From Pseudomonadota bacterium (GTDB lineage Bacteria; Pseudomonadota; Gammaproteobacteria; Steroidobacterales; Steroidobacteraceae): a stretch of 64,000 nt of DNA. The position numbers and the translations under genes were made by a program. The notes under the pieces were generated by a model, which saw nothing but the letters and a program-made list of their open reading frames with translations, was not told where the DNA came from and ran no database searches. The DNA lies in NCBI GenBank assembly GCA_018241505.1, contig JAFEDS010000031.1, positions 62,001 to 126,000 of the forward strand. Reading direction: 5' to 3'. Below, in pieces: positions 23,446-32,075 of the stretch (positions are counted from its first letter, which is position 1; each line of letters begins with the position of its first letter).

Positions 23446-23709
23446 ATGACGGTACATCCCGGCACCCTGGACGAAGAAGGGCGCCGCCTGCTGTGGCGGT
23501 GTCGCCGGGGCATGAAAGAGCTGGATATTCTGCTGGAGCGTTATGTCCGCTCGGGCGTCGCGCAGGCATCCGCCGAAGAGCGTGTCACCCTGACGCAACT
23601 CCTGGAGCTACCCGATCCGGAGCTCGCCGACTACCTGTTCGGTCACATTGCGGCGCGCGATCCGCGTATCGCCCGGCTCGTCGCCGACATCCGCGGACGC
23701 CAGCCGTGA
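23446..23709 (+). CDS. sdhE: FAD assembly factor SdhE
   Basis: 87 aa. SdhE (YgfY, DUF339) promotes covalent FAD attachment to SdhA. The signature is RRLLWRCRRGMKELDILLERY (given in part; the conserved element is the RGxxE region, here RGMKE), followed by ELPDPELADYLFG. It lies 2 bases after sdhB and completes an operon SDHAF4-sdhC-sdhD-sdhA-sdhB-sdhE. The stop codon lies within the first unit of a 21-base tandem repeat. Confidence 0.93.
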   Translation: MTVHPGTLDEEGRRLLWRCRRGMKELDILLERYVRSGVAQASAEERVTLTQLLELPDPELADYLFGHIAARDPRIARLVADIRGRQP

Positions 23710-23770
23710 GCCGGACCCTGCCGGGTACGAGCCGGCCCCTGCCAGGTAAGAGCCGGCCCCTGCCAGGTAA
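23708..23770. repeat. three 21-base tandem repeats after sdhE
   Basis: The units are 23708-23728, 23729-23749 and 23750-23770, each starting GAGCCGG and containing CCTGCC(A/G)GGTA. Units 2 and 3 are identical; unit 1 differs at a few positions and overlaps the sdhE stop codon. Each unit contains a small CCTGCCAGG palindrome. The 21-base period equals seven codons, but there is no convincing gene here. Confidence 0.75.
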
Positions 23771-23790
23771 GAGAATATCTTTGGCGCCCA

Positions 23791-23818
23791 TGAACTTTAC
23801 TGGGCTCCCTCGGTCTAT
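23791..23818 (+). promoter_or_regulatory. sigma-E-type promoter of rpoE
   Basis: A TGAACTT -35 element (23791-23797) is followed after 15 bases by GTCTAT (within GGTCTAT, 23812-23818). This matches the sigma-E pattern GAACTT-N15-GTCTGA/GTCTAA in sequence and spacing. It lies about 45 bases upstream of the rpoE start, where the autoregulated promoter of rpoE lies in other gammaproteobacteria. Confidence 0.75.
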
Positions 23819-23864
23819 TCAGGTCGCGGCGCGGCGGCCTGACACCCTGCGGGAGTGAGGCGCC

Positions 23865-24479
23865 ATGAGCGCCGATGTAAGCGATCTCAGCCTGGTCCGA
23901 CGCGTCCAGGGCGGCGACAAGGGCGCCTTCGATGCGCTGGTGCGCAAGTACCAGCACAAACTCGTCAAGCTCGTTATGCGGTATGTGCGCAATCCGGCCG
24001 AAGCCGAGGACATCGCCCAGGAGGCATTCATCAAGGCTTACCGCGCCTTGCCGCAGTTTCGCGGTGACAGTGCCTTTTATACCTGGCTTTATCGTATTGC
24101 CATCAACACCGCGAAGAATGCCGTCGTGTCCCGCGACCGCAGCCCCATTGAATACAACATCGACCGCAGCTCCGACGCCGCCGAAGAGTCCTACGATATG
24201 CAAGGCCGAATGAAAGATTCCGAGACCCCCGAAGGGCTGGTGTTGACGGATGAGATCCGGCGCACTGTCAACGCCGCGATCGAAGCGCTGCCCGAAGACC
24301 TGAAGACGGCCATTGTCCTGCGCGAGCTGGACGGGTTGTCGTACGAAGAGATTGCAGCCGCCATGGATTGTCCCGTGGGCACCGTGCGGTCGCGTATATT
24401 CCGAGCGCGCGAGGCGATAGATCGGCGTCTGCGGGAAGTATTCGAAGGCGGCCTGGGCCGTACGGAGGATTTGGGATGA
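23865..24479 (+). CDS. rpoE: RNA polymerase sigma factor RpoE (AlgU-like ECF sigma)
   Basis: 204 aa. It is the envelope-stress ECF sigma factor. Region 2 shows LVRRVQGGDKGAFDALVRKY and AEDIAQEAFIKAYRALPQFRGDSAFYTWLYRIAINTAKN (in part). Region 4 shows LPEDLKTAIVLRELDGLSYEEIAAAMDCPVGTVRSRIFRARE (in part), very close to E. coli RpoE and Pseudomonas AlgU. It is followed by rseA (ATGA overlap) and rseB. A sigma-E-type promoter lies upstream, so it is probably self-activated when RseA is degraded. Confidence 0.97.
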   Translation: MSADVSDLSLVRRVQGGDKGAFDALVRKYQHKLVKLVMRYVRNPAEAEDIAQEAFIKAYRALPQFRGDSAFYTWLYRIAINTAKNAVVSRDRSPIEYNIDRSSDAAEESYDMQGRMKDSETPEGLVLTDEIRRTVNAAIEALPEDLKTAIVLRELDGLSYEEIAAAMDCPVGTVRSRIFRAREAIDRRLREVFEGGLGRTEDLG

Positions 24480-25138
24480 ACGAGGAGCTCGACAGCCAAC
24501 TTTCCGCCATGTTCGACAACGAGCTGCCGGCGGCCGAATGCGAGCTGCTGGCCCGACGCCTGTCCCGCGACGAAGAGTTGAAGGCGCGTTGGAGTCGCTA
24601 CGCCGCCATCAGCGCGACCATCCGTGCCGAGGGTGGCGCACGTTTGAATGCCAACCTCGCCGTGCGGGTCAGCGCGGCCATCTCCGAAGAGCCGGCAGTG
24701 GTCACCAAGGCTGCCGAGATCGTCGCTCAATCGCCTCACAGAAAGGTCGCGCCGCGCTGGTTGATGCCGGCGGGTGGAATGGCGCTGGCTGCCAGCGTTG
24801 CCGCCGCAGCTATTCTGATCTTGAGATATGAGTCACCGGTGCAGCAGGTCGCGCAGACGGCACCCGTGGCGACGGCGAACCAGACTCTGGTCGCCAGGAG
24901 CGTCGGCACGGCTGCTCCGGACAGCTACACGGTTCCGAAGACCCTGCCGCGCCGATCCATTGTTCCGTCAACCCAACTTGCCAACTATGTCGTCGCTCAC
25001 AGTGAGTTTTCCTCGCCGGTAAATCGACGTAATCTGCTCTCCGCCTTCATGGCGAGTGAGTCGGGAACTACGGGTGCACCGTCCGGGTCCGATGAACCAA
25101 CTGAGGATGTGATTGACGATGCCAAGAGCCCGCATTAG
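24476..25138 (+). CDS. rseA: anti-sigma-E factor RseA (MucA-like)
   Basis: 220 aa. The cytoplasmic N-terminal domain (NEELDSQLSAMFDNELPAAECELLARRL) is the RseA sigma-binding fold (given in part). A single membrane segment lies at about residues 97-118 (LMPAGGMALAASVAAAAILIL). The periplasmic part follows and should contact RseB. In known systems regulated intramembrane proteolysis by DegS and RseP releases sigma-E; neither protease gene is in this window. The ATG overlaps the rpoE stop codon. Confidence 0.9.
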   Translation: MNEELDSQLSAMFDNELPAAECELLARRLSRDEELKARWSRYAAISATIRAEGGARLNANLAVRVSAAISEEPAVVTKAAEIVAQSPHRKVAPRWLMPAGGMALAASVAAAAILILRYESPVQQVAQTAPVATANQTLVARSVGTAAPDSYTVPKTLPRRSIVPSTQLANYVVAHSEFSSPVNRRNLLSAFMASESGTTGAPSGSDEPTEDVIDDAKSPH

Positions 25139-26132
25139 AGAGCGAATCAGTTGGCTCGCTCTCGCGATGTTCGTTGCGACGGCTGTCGCTGCCGAAGAGC
25201 CGCCGACGAAGTGGCTCGAGCGGATGAATCAGGCGCTGACGACCCGGAATTACGACGGCACATTCTCCCACTGGCAGGGTGGCAAGGTGGAGATGCTGCG
25301 CATCATCCATCGCGTCCAGGATGGCGCGGTTGCCGAACGCCTCGTGTCACTCGACGGGTCCGGTCGCGAGTTCATACGGAGCGGTCAGGACCTGGCCTGC
25401 TACCTGCCTGACAAGAAAACCGTCCTCGTCGAGAGGCGTCCCGCCGACGAATCGCTGCTGGGCGGTTTCCCTTCCGTCAATTCGCAAACTGAAGCGTTCT
25501 ACGATATCCAGGAAGTGGCGAAGACCCGCCTCAACCGGCGCGACACCCGCGTCATTACCGTCTCGCCCAAAGACGAATTCCGCTACGGCTATCGGTTGTG
25601 GATTGATGAGACGACCGCCATGCCGTTGAAAACCCAACTTTGCGACGGTCATGGCCGGGTCATTGAGCAGATTGTGTTTGCGAGCCTCACGTTGTCCTCG
25701 CGAATTGCCGATTCTGAATTCAAACCCGATGTGTCCACGGCAGGCTTCCAGTGGCTGCGCAATGACTCGCCGCCAGGCAAGGAACCGCCTGAAAATGCCT
25801 CCCTGGTCTGGAATGCCCTGAAGTTGCCGCCCGGCTTCAAGATGGCCGCCCGCTCGGCGCAGCTCATGCCGGGTTCGACCGATCCGGTCTCGCACCTCGT
25901 CTTCAGCGATGGGCTCGCGTCGGTCTCTGTTTTTGTGGAAGTCGAAACCAAGACCACGACACAGCCGGGAGCGGACGGGCAGGAAGTCACTGAGGAGTCC
26001 ACCCGCGTGGGATCGTCCTCTGTGTATTCGACTGTGATGGGCGGGCGGAAGGTGACCGCCGTCGGCGAGGTACCTCCGGAGACGGTGCGGTCAATCGCAA
26101 CCTCGTTCACGTCAGGCGGTAAGCAGCACTGA
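25113..26132 (+). CDS. rseB: sigma-E regulatory protein RseB (MucB-like)
   Basis: About 339 aa with an N-terminal signal peptide (ISWLALAMFVATAVAAEEPP, cleavage about after AVAA). The mature part is MucB/RseB: WLERMNQALTTRNYDGTFSH, GGKVEMLRIIHRV, ERLVSLDGSGREFIR and a C-terminal domain with KLPPGFKMAARSAQ and HLVFSDGLASVSVFVE. It binds the periplasmic part of RseA and senses LPS or lipoprotein intermediates. The TTG at 25113 has a GAGG six bases upstream; the alternative ATG at 25119 has it 12 bases away. Either start overlaps the end of rseA. Confidence 0.92.
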   Translation: MTMPRARIRERISWLALAMFVATAVAAEEPPTKWLERMNQALTTRNYDGTFSHWQGGKVEMLRIIHRVQDGAVAERLVSLDGSGREFIRSGQDLACYLPDKKTVLVERRPADESLLGGFPSVNSQTEAFYDIQEVAKTRLNRRDTRVITVSPKDEFRYGYRLWIDETTAMPLKTQLCDGHGRVIEQIVFASLTLSSRIADSEFKPDVSTAGFQWLRNDSPPGKEPPENASLVWNALKLPPGFKMAARSAQLMPGSTDPVSHLVFSDGLASVSVFVEVETKTTTQPGADGQEVTEESTRVGSSSVYSTVMGGRKVTAVGEVPPETVRSIATSFTSGGKQH

Positions 26133-26371
26133 TGGAGTCTCGGCTGACGGTAGTCCACCGGCAGGACTGCGATCTGTGTGATGAGATGGTGGCCGAGTTG
26201 GCGGCCCTCGACCGCAAAATCCGGCTACCGCCCGTTACCGTCGTGGACGTCGATGGGGACCCCGAGCTCGTCCGCCGCTACGGCCTGAGTGTTCCTGTCC
26301 TCCTCCTGGACGGCACGGTGGTCTGCAAGCACCGCCTGGACGCCGAAGAGCTCATCCGGCTGCTGCGTTAA
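26132..26371 (+). CDS. glutaredoxin-like thioredoxin-fold protein
   Basis: 79 aa. It is a small thioredoxin-fold protein of the glutaredoxin/DUF836 type, with a CxxC near the N-terminus (VVHRQDCDLCDEMVAELA) and a cis-Pro region (LSVPVLLLDGTVVCKHRLD). It is predicted to be cytoplasmic, with no signal peptide. The ATG overlaps the rseB stop (TGATG). Pseudomonads usually have mucD and mucC around this position. A redox role is inferred from the fold only. Confidence 0.85.
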   Translation: MESRLTVVHRQDCDLCDEMVAELAALDRKIRLPPVTVVDVDGDPELVRRYGLSVPVLLLDGTVVCKHRLDAEELIRLLR

Positions 26372-26426
26372 GCGCTCCGACGTTCAGCGGCCAATAAATG
26401 TAGAATCCGCCCCCGCCGCAGCCTGC

Positions 26427-26447
26427 TCTGTCGGCGGAACCGACAGA
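26427..26447 (+). promoter_or_regulatory. stem-loop in the lepA ribosome-binding region
   Basis: TCTGTCGG (26427-26434), a 5-base loop and CCGACAGA (26440-26447) form a perfect 8-bp hairpin ending 8 bases before the lepA ATG, exactly where a Shine-Dalgarno should lie. No purine-rich Shine-Dalgarno is visible. It could reduce or gate lepA initiation if the transcript includes it. Confidence 0.5.
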
Positions 26448-26455
26448 CCATACCC

Positions 26456-28252
26456 ATGCTGCTGACCAGAAACTTTTCCATTATTGCCCACGTCGACCAC
26501 GGCAAATCCACCCTGGCGGACCGCCTGATCCAGTTGTGCGGCGGCCTGCAGGACCGGGAAATGCAGGACCAGGTGCTCGACTCCATGGAGCTGGAGCGGG
26601 AGCGCGGGATTACCATCAAGGCGCAGAGCGTCACTCTTTATTACGACGCCCAGGACGGTCAGCGCTACCAGCTCAACATGATCGACACTCCCGGTCACGT
26701 CGACTTCTCGTACGAAGTCTCGAGGTCGTTGGCCGCGTGTGACGGGGCGCTCCTGGTGGTCGATGCCTCGCAGGGTGTCGAGGCGCAAAGCGTGGCGAAC
26801 TGTTACACGGCGGTGGAGCAGGGCCTCGAGATCCTGCCCGTCATCAACAAGATCGACCTGCCGTCGGCGGACCCGGATCGGGTGAGCAAGGAAATTGAGG
26901 AAATCATCGGCATCGACGCTACGGATGCCGCGCGCGTGAGTGCCAAGACCGGTGAGGGAGTTCCTGAGCTGCTGGAAGCGCTCGTCAAACGGATTCCGCC
27001 GCCCAAGGGAGATCCGGACGCGCCGCTGCAGGCGCTCATCATCGACTCCTGGTTCGACAACTACGTGGGCGTCGTGTCGCTGGTGCGGGTCATGAACGGG
27101 AGCATCAAGACGGGCGACAAACTGCGGATGATGTCTACCGGCCGCAGTCATGTGGTCGACAAACTCGGCCGCTTTACGCCCAAATCCGTGGTGCTGCGCG
27201 AGCTCAAGAGCGGCGATGTTGGTTTTGTGATTGCCGGCATCAAGGAGATCGACGGTGCCCCGGTGGGTGACACCATCACCCTGGAGAACAAGCCCAGCCC
27301 CGCGAGCCTGCCGGGTTTCAAACAGATCAAGCCGCGCGTGTTCGCGGGCCTGTTTCCCATCAACTCCGAGGACTACGAGGCATTCCGGGACGCGCTCGCG
27401 AAGCTGCGCCTGAACGACTCGGCGCTGCACTACGAGCCGGAAGTGTCCGGCGCGCTCGGATTCGGCTTCCGCATCGGCTTCTTAGGCCTACTGCACATGG
27501 ATATCGTGCAGGAGCGGCTGGAGCGTGAATACAACCTGGAGCTCGTTACCAGCGCGCCCACCGTGATCTATGAGGTCGCGAAAACCGACGGCACGCTCGT
27601 GTATGTGGACAATCCGGCCAAATTGCCGGCTGCCAACGAAACCGAGGAAATCCGCGAGCCCATCATCATTGCCAACATCCTCGTGCCGCCGGACTACGTG
27701 GGCGCGGTATTGAAGCTGTGCAACGACAAGCGCGGCCGGCAGAAAAAGATGTTGTATGTGGCGACGCAGGTGTCGTTGCAATACGAGCTGCCCATGGCCG
27801 AAGTAGTGCTCGATTTCTTCGACCGGCTGAAGTCGGTGAGCCGCGGCTACGCCTCCTTCGACTACGATTTCAGTCATTTCGAGGCCGGCCCGCTGGTGAA
27901 GCTCGATATTCTCATCAACGGCGACAAGGTCGATGCGTTGTCCATCATCGTGCACCGCGAGAATGCCTACGAGCGGGGCCGGGAGTTGGTGGACAAGATG
28001 CAGGAGCTCATACCGCGGCAGATGTTCGAGGTAGCGGTGCAGGCGGCGATCGGCACCTCCGTGGTCGCGCGCGCGACAGTGAAGGCGCTGCGCAAGAACG
28101 TGTTGGCCAAGTGTTATGGCGGCGACATCAGCCGCAAGAAGAAGCTTCTGGAAAAGCAGAAGGAAGGCAAGAAGCGCATGAAGCAGGTCGGTTCGGTCGA
28201 GATTCCCCAGGAGGCCTTCCTGGCGGTACTGCAGGTCGGTAAGAAGAGTTAA
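26456..28252 (+). CDS. lepA: elongation factor 4 (LepA)
   Basis: 598 aa, standard size. It is a ribosome-associated translational GTPase. G motifs are [14 protein letters not shown] (G1), DTPGHVDF (G3) and [10 protein letters not shown] (G4). The LepA-specific domains follow, with [24 protein letters not shown] (in part) and the C-terminal [20 protein letters not shown] (LepA CTD, KRMK following). lepB follows by 8 bases, the standard pair. Confidence 0.98.
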   Translation: MLLTRNFSIIAHVDHGKSTLADRLIQLCGGLQDREMQDQVLDSMELERERGITIKAQSVTLYYDAQDGQRYQLNMIDTPGHVDFSYEVSRSLAACDGALLVVDASQGVEAQSVANCYTAVEQGLEILPVINKIDLPSADPDRVSKEIEEIIGIDATDAARVSAKTGEGVPELLEALVKRIPPPKGDPDAPLQALIIDSWFDNYVGVVSLVRVMNGSIKTGDKLRMMSTGRSHVVDKLGRFTPKSVVLRELKSGDVGFVIAGIKEIDGAPVGDTITLENKPSPASLPGFKQIKPRVFAGLFPINSEDYEAFRDALAKLRLNDSALHYEPEVSGALGFGFRIGFLGLLHMDIVQERLEREYNLELVTSAPTVIYEVAKTDGTLVYVDNPAKLPAANETEEIREPIIIANILVPPDYVGAVLKLCNDKRGRQKKMLYVATQVSLQYELPMAEVVLDFFDRLKSVSRGYASFDYDFSHFEAGPLVKLDILINGDKVDALSIIVHRENAYERGRELVDKMQELIPRQMFEVAVQAAIGTSVVARATVKALRKNVLAKCYGGDISRKKKLLEKQKEGKKRMKQVGSVEIPQEAFLAVLQVGKKS

Positions 28253-28260
28253 AAAGCCCC

Positions 28261-29358
28261 ATGTTTCTACAGATCGTTGCGCTGCTGTCGTGGCTCGCCA
28301 TTCCGGTCGGGTTGATTGTCATCATTGACGACTGGTTCATCCGTCCTACCCGGCAGGTGGCTGCGGCCCCGGCGCCCCCCGTGGACCCGCCGTTGATGAA
28401 AACGCTGTACATGGTGCTGCCTGTATTCATCCTGGCGGCCGTCGTGCGCCTGCTCCTCGCCGAGCGGCTCGATTTCAGCGCCGTGTTGTTCGGCATCACT
28501 GCCATCACGGGGGTGGCCTGGCTGCTGGATGTTGCATTGCTGCGCCCCCGGCGCACCCGGGCGGCCCGGGCCGCCGGCAAGGATCCCGCCCCGATACCCG
28601 AGCCCGGGACGGTCGATTACGCCCGCAGCTTCTTCCCTGTGGCCCTGGTCGTCCTGGTCCTGCGGTCCTTCATTTTCGAGCCCTTCCGGATCCCGTCCGA
28701 TTCCATGATGCCGACCCTGCTGGACGGGGACTTCATCATTGTCAACAAGTACGCCTATGGGCTGCGCCTGCCGGTCCTCAACCGCAAAATCGTCCCCATC
28801 GGCGAGCCGCAGCGGGGCGATGTGGTGGTTTTCCGCTATCCGCGCGATCCTTCCGTGAACTACATCAAGCGGCTGGTGGGCCTTCCGGGCGATCATGTGG
28901 AGGTTCGCAGCGATCGCATTACGATCAACGGCCAACCGGTGCCATTCAAGGTCATATCGCCGTACAACGATGGCTGTTACATCAACATGCAACTTGCCGA
29001 GGAACACCTCGGAACGCATGTTCATCAGTCGATGGTATGTCCGGTGCCGCTGTTTCCGACCTCAATAACTCCGGCAGGTTGTAACCGCAGCGAGTCGCGC
29101 GGCTACTACTGCGGTGGCGAGAACGGCGCGGCGGCCGATGCCCTGGCAGCCGGTGAAGGGCCGACGTTCGCAACGACGGTGCCACCCGGAAGTTATTTCA
29201 TGATGGGCGACAACCGGGACAACAGTGAGGACGGGCGTGTCTGGGGCTTTGTGCCCGAGGACAACCTGGTCGGCAAGGCGACGCGAATCTGGTTCAATTG
29301 GGACCTCAAACGCACGGGGGGACCGCTCTGGAGCCGGCTGGGCTCGGCGATCAAGTGA
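28261..29358 (+). CDS. lepB: signal peptidase I
   Basis: 365 aa. It cleaves signal peptides of exported proteins at the periplasmic face. Hydrophobic segments lie at about residues 3-22, 48-66, 73-93 and 124-135. The catalytic Ser (about 148) is in IPSDSMMPTLLDGDFI and the catalytic Lys (about 203) in YIKRLVGLPGD. The family signature GDNRDNSEDGRVWGFVP is near the C-terminus. A loop between the beta domains (about residues 235-290) is longer than in some relatives and contains several Cys. Confidence 0.96.
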   Translation: MFLQIVALLSWLAIPVGLIVIIDDWFIRPTRQVAAAPAPPVDPPLMKTLYMVLPVFILAAVVRLLLAERLDFSAVLFGITAITGVAWLLDVALLRPRRTRAARAAGKDPAPIPEPGTVDYARSFFPVALVVLVLRSFIFEPFRIPSDSMMPTLLDGDFIIVNKYAYGLRLPVLNRKIVPIGEPQRGDVVVFRYPRDPSVNYIKRLVGLPGDHVEVRSDRITINGQPVPFKVISPYNDGCYINMQLAEEHLGTHVHQSMVCPVPLFPTSITPAGCNRSESRGYYCGGENGAAADALAAGEGPTFATTVPPGSYFMMGDNRDNSEDGRVWGFVPEDNLVGKATRIWFNWDLKRTGGPLWSRLGSAIK

Positions 29359-29387
29359 GTCACCCGGGCGCAACGCGGGAGAGTTCA

Positions 29388-29768
29388 ATGCGTTCGAAGC
29401 AGGCTGGCATCACCTTCATTGGCTGGATCGTACTGTTGGCTCCCATGGCCGTGTGTATTTATGCGGCAGTCCGCCTGACGCCGATTTATCTCAACTACAT
29501 GAGGGTGGCGAAGACCCTCGAGCAGACCAAAAGCGAGCTGAAGGACGCCGGTAATTCCACCCAGCAGCAGGTCAGGCGCTCGATCGAGGACCGCCTGAAT
29601 ATTGAGGGCGTCGAGTTCCCGGACATCAAGGACATCAAGATTGCACGCCAGGGCCATGCGTGGGTGGTGAGCGCCACGTACGACGACCAGACCCCCATGT
29701 TCGCGAACGTCTCCATCACGGTATCCTTCGACAAGTCGGTGACGATCGGGAGCGAAGGCGGCGAGTAA
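29388..29768 (+). CDS. DUF4845 domain protein (between lepB and rnc)
   Basis: 126 aa. It has a single N-terminal membrane segment (GITFIGWIVLLAPMAVCIY) preceded by MRSKQ and a periplasmic domain. It is pilin-like in its short positively charged N-terminus, but no prepilin peptidase site is clear. It is a conserved protein of unknown function found at this locus in pseudomonads and relatives. ATG 29388 gives a sensible membrane anchor; the frame is open further upstream but without conserved sequence. Confidence 0.85.
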   Translation: MRSKQAGITFIGWIVLLAPMAVCIYAAVRLTPIYLNYMRVAKTLEQTKSELKDAGNSTQQQVRRSIEDRLNIEGVEFPDIKDIKIARQGHAWVVSATYDDQTPMFANVSITVSFDKSVTIGSEGGE

Positions 29769-29785
29769 ATGTTTGCGCACTGGCC

Positions 29786-30472
29786 ATGAACGGCGGGGAT
29801 TGGCCCGTCCGTTGGATTCGTGAGCAGCTCGGCTATCCGCCGCGCGATCCTGAGCTGTTCAAGGCAGCCCTGACTCATCGCAGCGCGCCCGGTCCCAACA
29901 ACGAGCGCCTGGAATTCCTGGGCGATGCGGTCCTCAATCTCGTCATAGCCCGGCACCTGTTCTTTGCGTTTCCGGATGGCAGCGAGGGTGACCTCAGCCG
30001 GTTGCGGGCGCGGCTGGTCAGTGCCGAGCCGCTCGCCGAGGTGGCGGCTCAAATCGGCCTGGGCGAAGTGCTGCAACTGGGTTCCGGCGAGCTGAAGACC
30101 GGTGGGTTCCGGCGCCAGTCCATTCTGGCGGATGCGCTGGAAGCCGTGTGCGGCGCCGTATTCCTCGATGGGGGACTGGAAGCCGCCCAGGACGTCATTG
30201 AACGCCTGTTCGGGCCCCGCGTTGCCGCGCTTCCTGCTCCGGCATCGCTCAAGGATGCAAAGACCCGGTTGCAGGAGTATTTGCAGTCGAGGGGCCTTGC
30301 GCTTCCGCGGTACAGCGTGGACCGCACGGAAGGCGAGGCACACGAGCAAACCTTTCACGTCATCTGCGAAGTGCCGGAGATCGGCCGGCGAGCCGAAGGC
30401 AGTGGCTCGAGCCGCCGCCGTGCCGAGCAGGAAGCCGCTGAACACATTCTTCAAGAGATCGAGGCTGAGTGA
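29786..30472 (+). CDS. rnc: ribonuclease III
   Basis: 228 aa. It is a dsRNA endonuclease for rRNA maturation and mRNA turnover. The catalytic signature is NERLEFLGDAVLNLVIA, with the acidic metal ligands also in ADALEAVCGAVFLDGG. The C-terminal dsRNA-binding domain starts at DAKTRLQEYLQSRGLALPRY and ends in SGSSRRRAEQEAAEHIL. The start is ATG 29786. The stop overlaps the GTG of era. Confidence 0.97.
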   Translation: MNGGDWPVRWIREQLGYPPRDPELFKAALTHRSAPGPNNERLEFLGDAVLNLVIARHLFFAFPDGSEGDLSRLRARLVSAEPLAEVAAQIGLGEVLQLGSGELKTGGFRRQSILADALEAVCGAVFLDGGLEAAQDVIERLFGPRVAALPAPASLKDAKTRLQEYLQSRGLALPRYSVDRTEGEAHEQTFHVICEVPEIGRRAEGSGSSRRRAEQEAAEHILQEIEAE

Positions 30473-31377
30473 GCACTGATTCCCCTGTTCCTGCTGAATT
30501 CCGCAGTGGCTTTGCCGCGCTGGTCGGCCGTCCCAATGTCGGCAAGTCGACGTTGCTCAATGCCCTGGTGGGGCAAAAACTCAGCATCGTGACGCCGCGC
30601 CCGCAGACGACCCGGCATCGCATTGTGGGCATTACCCACTTGCCGGATGCGCAGATTGCTTTCGTGGATACGCCCGGATTGCACCAACACGGCAGCCGCG
30701 CCCTGAACCGCGCAATGAATCGCACCGCCGCCACCTCACTAAACGACGCCGACCTCGTGGTCTTCGTCATCGACGCCACCAAGTGGACCGCCGAGGATGA
30801 CCTGGCGCTGGAACGCGTCCGGACTTCCGGGCTGCCGGCCATTGCGGCCGTCAACAAGGTGGACCAGGTCCGGCCCCGAGAGAAGTTGCTGCCCTACCTG
30901 GCGGAGCTGGCGAAGCGCCACCAGTTCGCCGACATCGTGCCCATTTCCGCGCTCAAGTCGGACAATGTCCAAGCACTGAAAAAGACCATTGCCGCGCACC
31001 TGCCCGTGGCGCCCGCGATGTATGCGGACGACCAGTTGACTGAAAGCAGCCTCGAATTCCGGATCGCCGAAATGATCCGCGAGAAGCTGACCTTGGAGCT
31101 CAATCAGGAAGTGCCTTACGGGGTGGCGGTCGAAGTTGAGCAGTTGCAGGAAGCGGACGGGCAACTCACCGTGGACGCCTCGATCTGGGTGGACCGGGAA
31201 GGGCAGAAGCCGATTGTCATCGGCGCCAAAGGCGAGCGCCTGAAGCGCGTGGGACGATCTGCCCGCATCGCCCTCAACGACCTCCTGAACCGCCGTCTAC
31301 ATCTCAACTTGTGGGTGAAAGTGCGCGAGAATTGGGCTGACAATGCTCGTGCGCTCAAGCATCTCGGCCTCGAATGA
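30469..31377 (+). CDS. era: GTPase Era
   Basis: 302 aa. Era binds 16S rRNA during 30S assembly. GTPase motifs are GRPNVGKSTLLNALVGQ (G1), VDTPGLHQHG (G3), AAVNKVDQV (G4) and ISALKSDNV (G5). The C-terminal KH domain has the typical Era sequence IGAKGERLKRVG. The GTG start overlaps the rnc stop (GTGA), and the Era stop overlaps the recO start (ATGA). Confidence 0.98.
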   Translation: MSTDSPVPAEFRSGFAALVGRPNVGKSTLLNALVGQKLSIVTPRPQTTRHRIVGITHLPDAQIAFVDTPGLHQHGSRALNRAMNRTAATSLNDADLVVFVIDATKWTAEDDLALERVRTSGLPAIAAVNKVDQVRPREKLLPYLAELAKRHQFADIVPISALKSDNVQALKKTIAAHLPVAPAMYADDQLTESSLEFRIAEMIREKLTLELNQEVPYGVAVEVEQLQEADGQLTVDASIWVDREGQKPIVIGAKGERLKRVGRSARIALNDLLNRRLHLNLWVKVRENWADNARALKHLGLE

Positions 31378-32075
31378 CCCGCAACGTCCGCCGCATTACG
31401 CTCGCTCCGGCCTATATTCTTCATCACAGGCCCTTCAGGGATACCAGCCGGATTCTCGAGGTGATCTCCCGGGATCACGGCCGCCTGTCGCTGTTTGCGC
31501 GCGGTGCCCGCGGGCCCAAGGCGAAACTGGCTTCGGTGTTGCAGCCGTTCCAGTTGTTGTTGTTGTCCTGGAGCGGCCGGGGCGAGGCCGCGCAGCTCAC
31601 GGGTGCCGAGGTTGCCGACTCCCAGCCGCCGCTGCCGGCCGCTTCGCTGATGGGTTCGTTCTACTTGAACGAGCTGCTGTTGAAGCTGACGACGCGACAC
31701 GATCCGCAGCCTTCGTTGTTTGATGACTATCATGGGACCGTGGCGGCGTTACGGGACGGAATGCGTCTCGAGCCTGCCTTGCGGATCTTCGAGAAGCGCT
31801 TGCTGGAAGCGCTCGGATACGGATTGGACCTGAACGGCGTGGCGGCCGACGGGTATTATCATTTTCGGCCGGCGCAGGGGCTGTTCCCCACCGTTGCGGA
31901 AGCCTCGGGCGCCGTGTCAGGTCATTCCCTCATCAACCTGGCCAACGAAGAGCTGCGAAGCGCACGCGATCTGGATGATGCGCGGCGGGTGTTGCAGGCG
32001 GCGCTGGCACAGTGCCTGGAGGGACGCGAGCTGACGACGCGGGCCGTGGCGAAAGCAGTGGTGAGATTGGCATGA
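31374..32075 (+). CDS. recO: DNA repair protein RecO
   Basis: 233 aa. It loads RecA in the RecFOR pathway. Visible features are [20 protein letters not shown] (OB-fold N-terminus), [38 protein letters not shown], and the RecO C-terminal helices with [15 protein letters not shown]. It lies in the rnc-era-recO-pdxJ-acpS run with 4-base overlaps on both sides. Confidence 0.95.
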   Translation: MTRNVRRITLAPAYILHHRPFRDTSRILEVISRDHGRLSLFARGARGPKAKLASVLQPFQLLLLSWSGRGEAAQLTGAEVADSQPPLPAASLMGSFYLNELLLKLTTRHDPQPSLFDDYHGTVAALRDGMRLEPALRIFEKRLLEALGYGLDLNGVAADGYYHFRPAQGLFPTVAEASGAVSGHSLINLANEELRSARDLDDARRVLQAALAQCLEGRELTTRAVAKAVVRLA

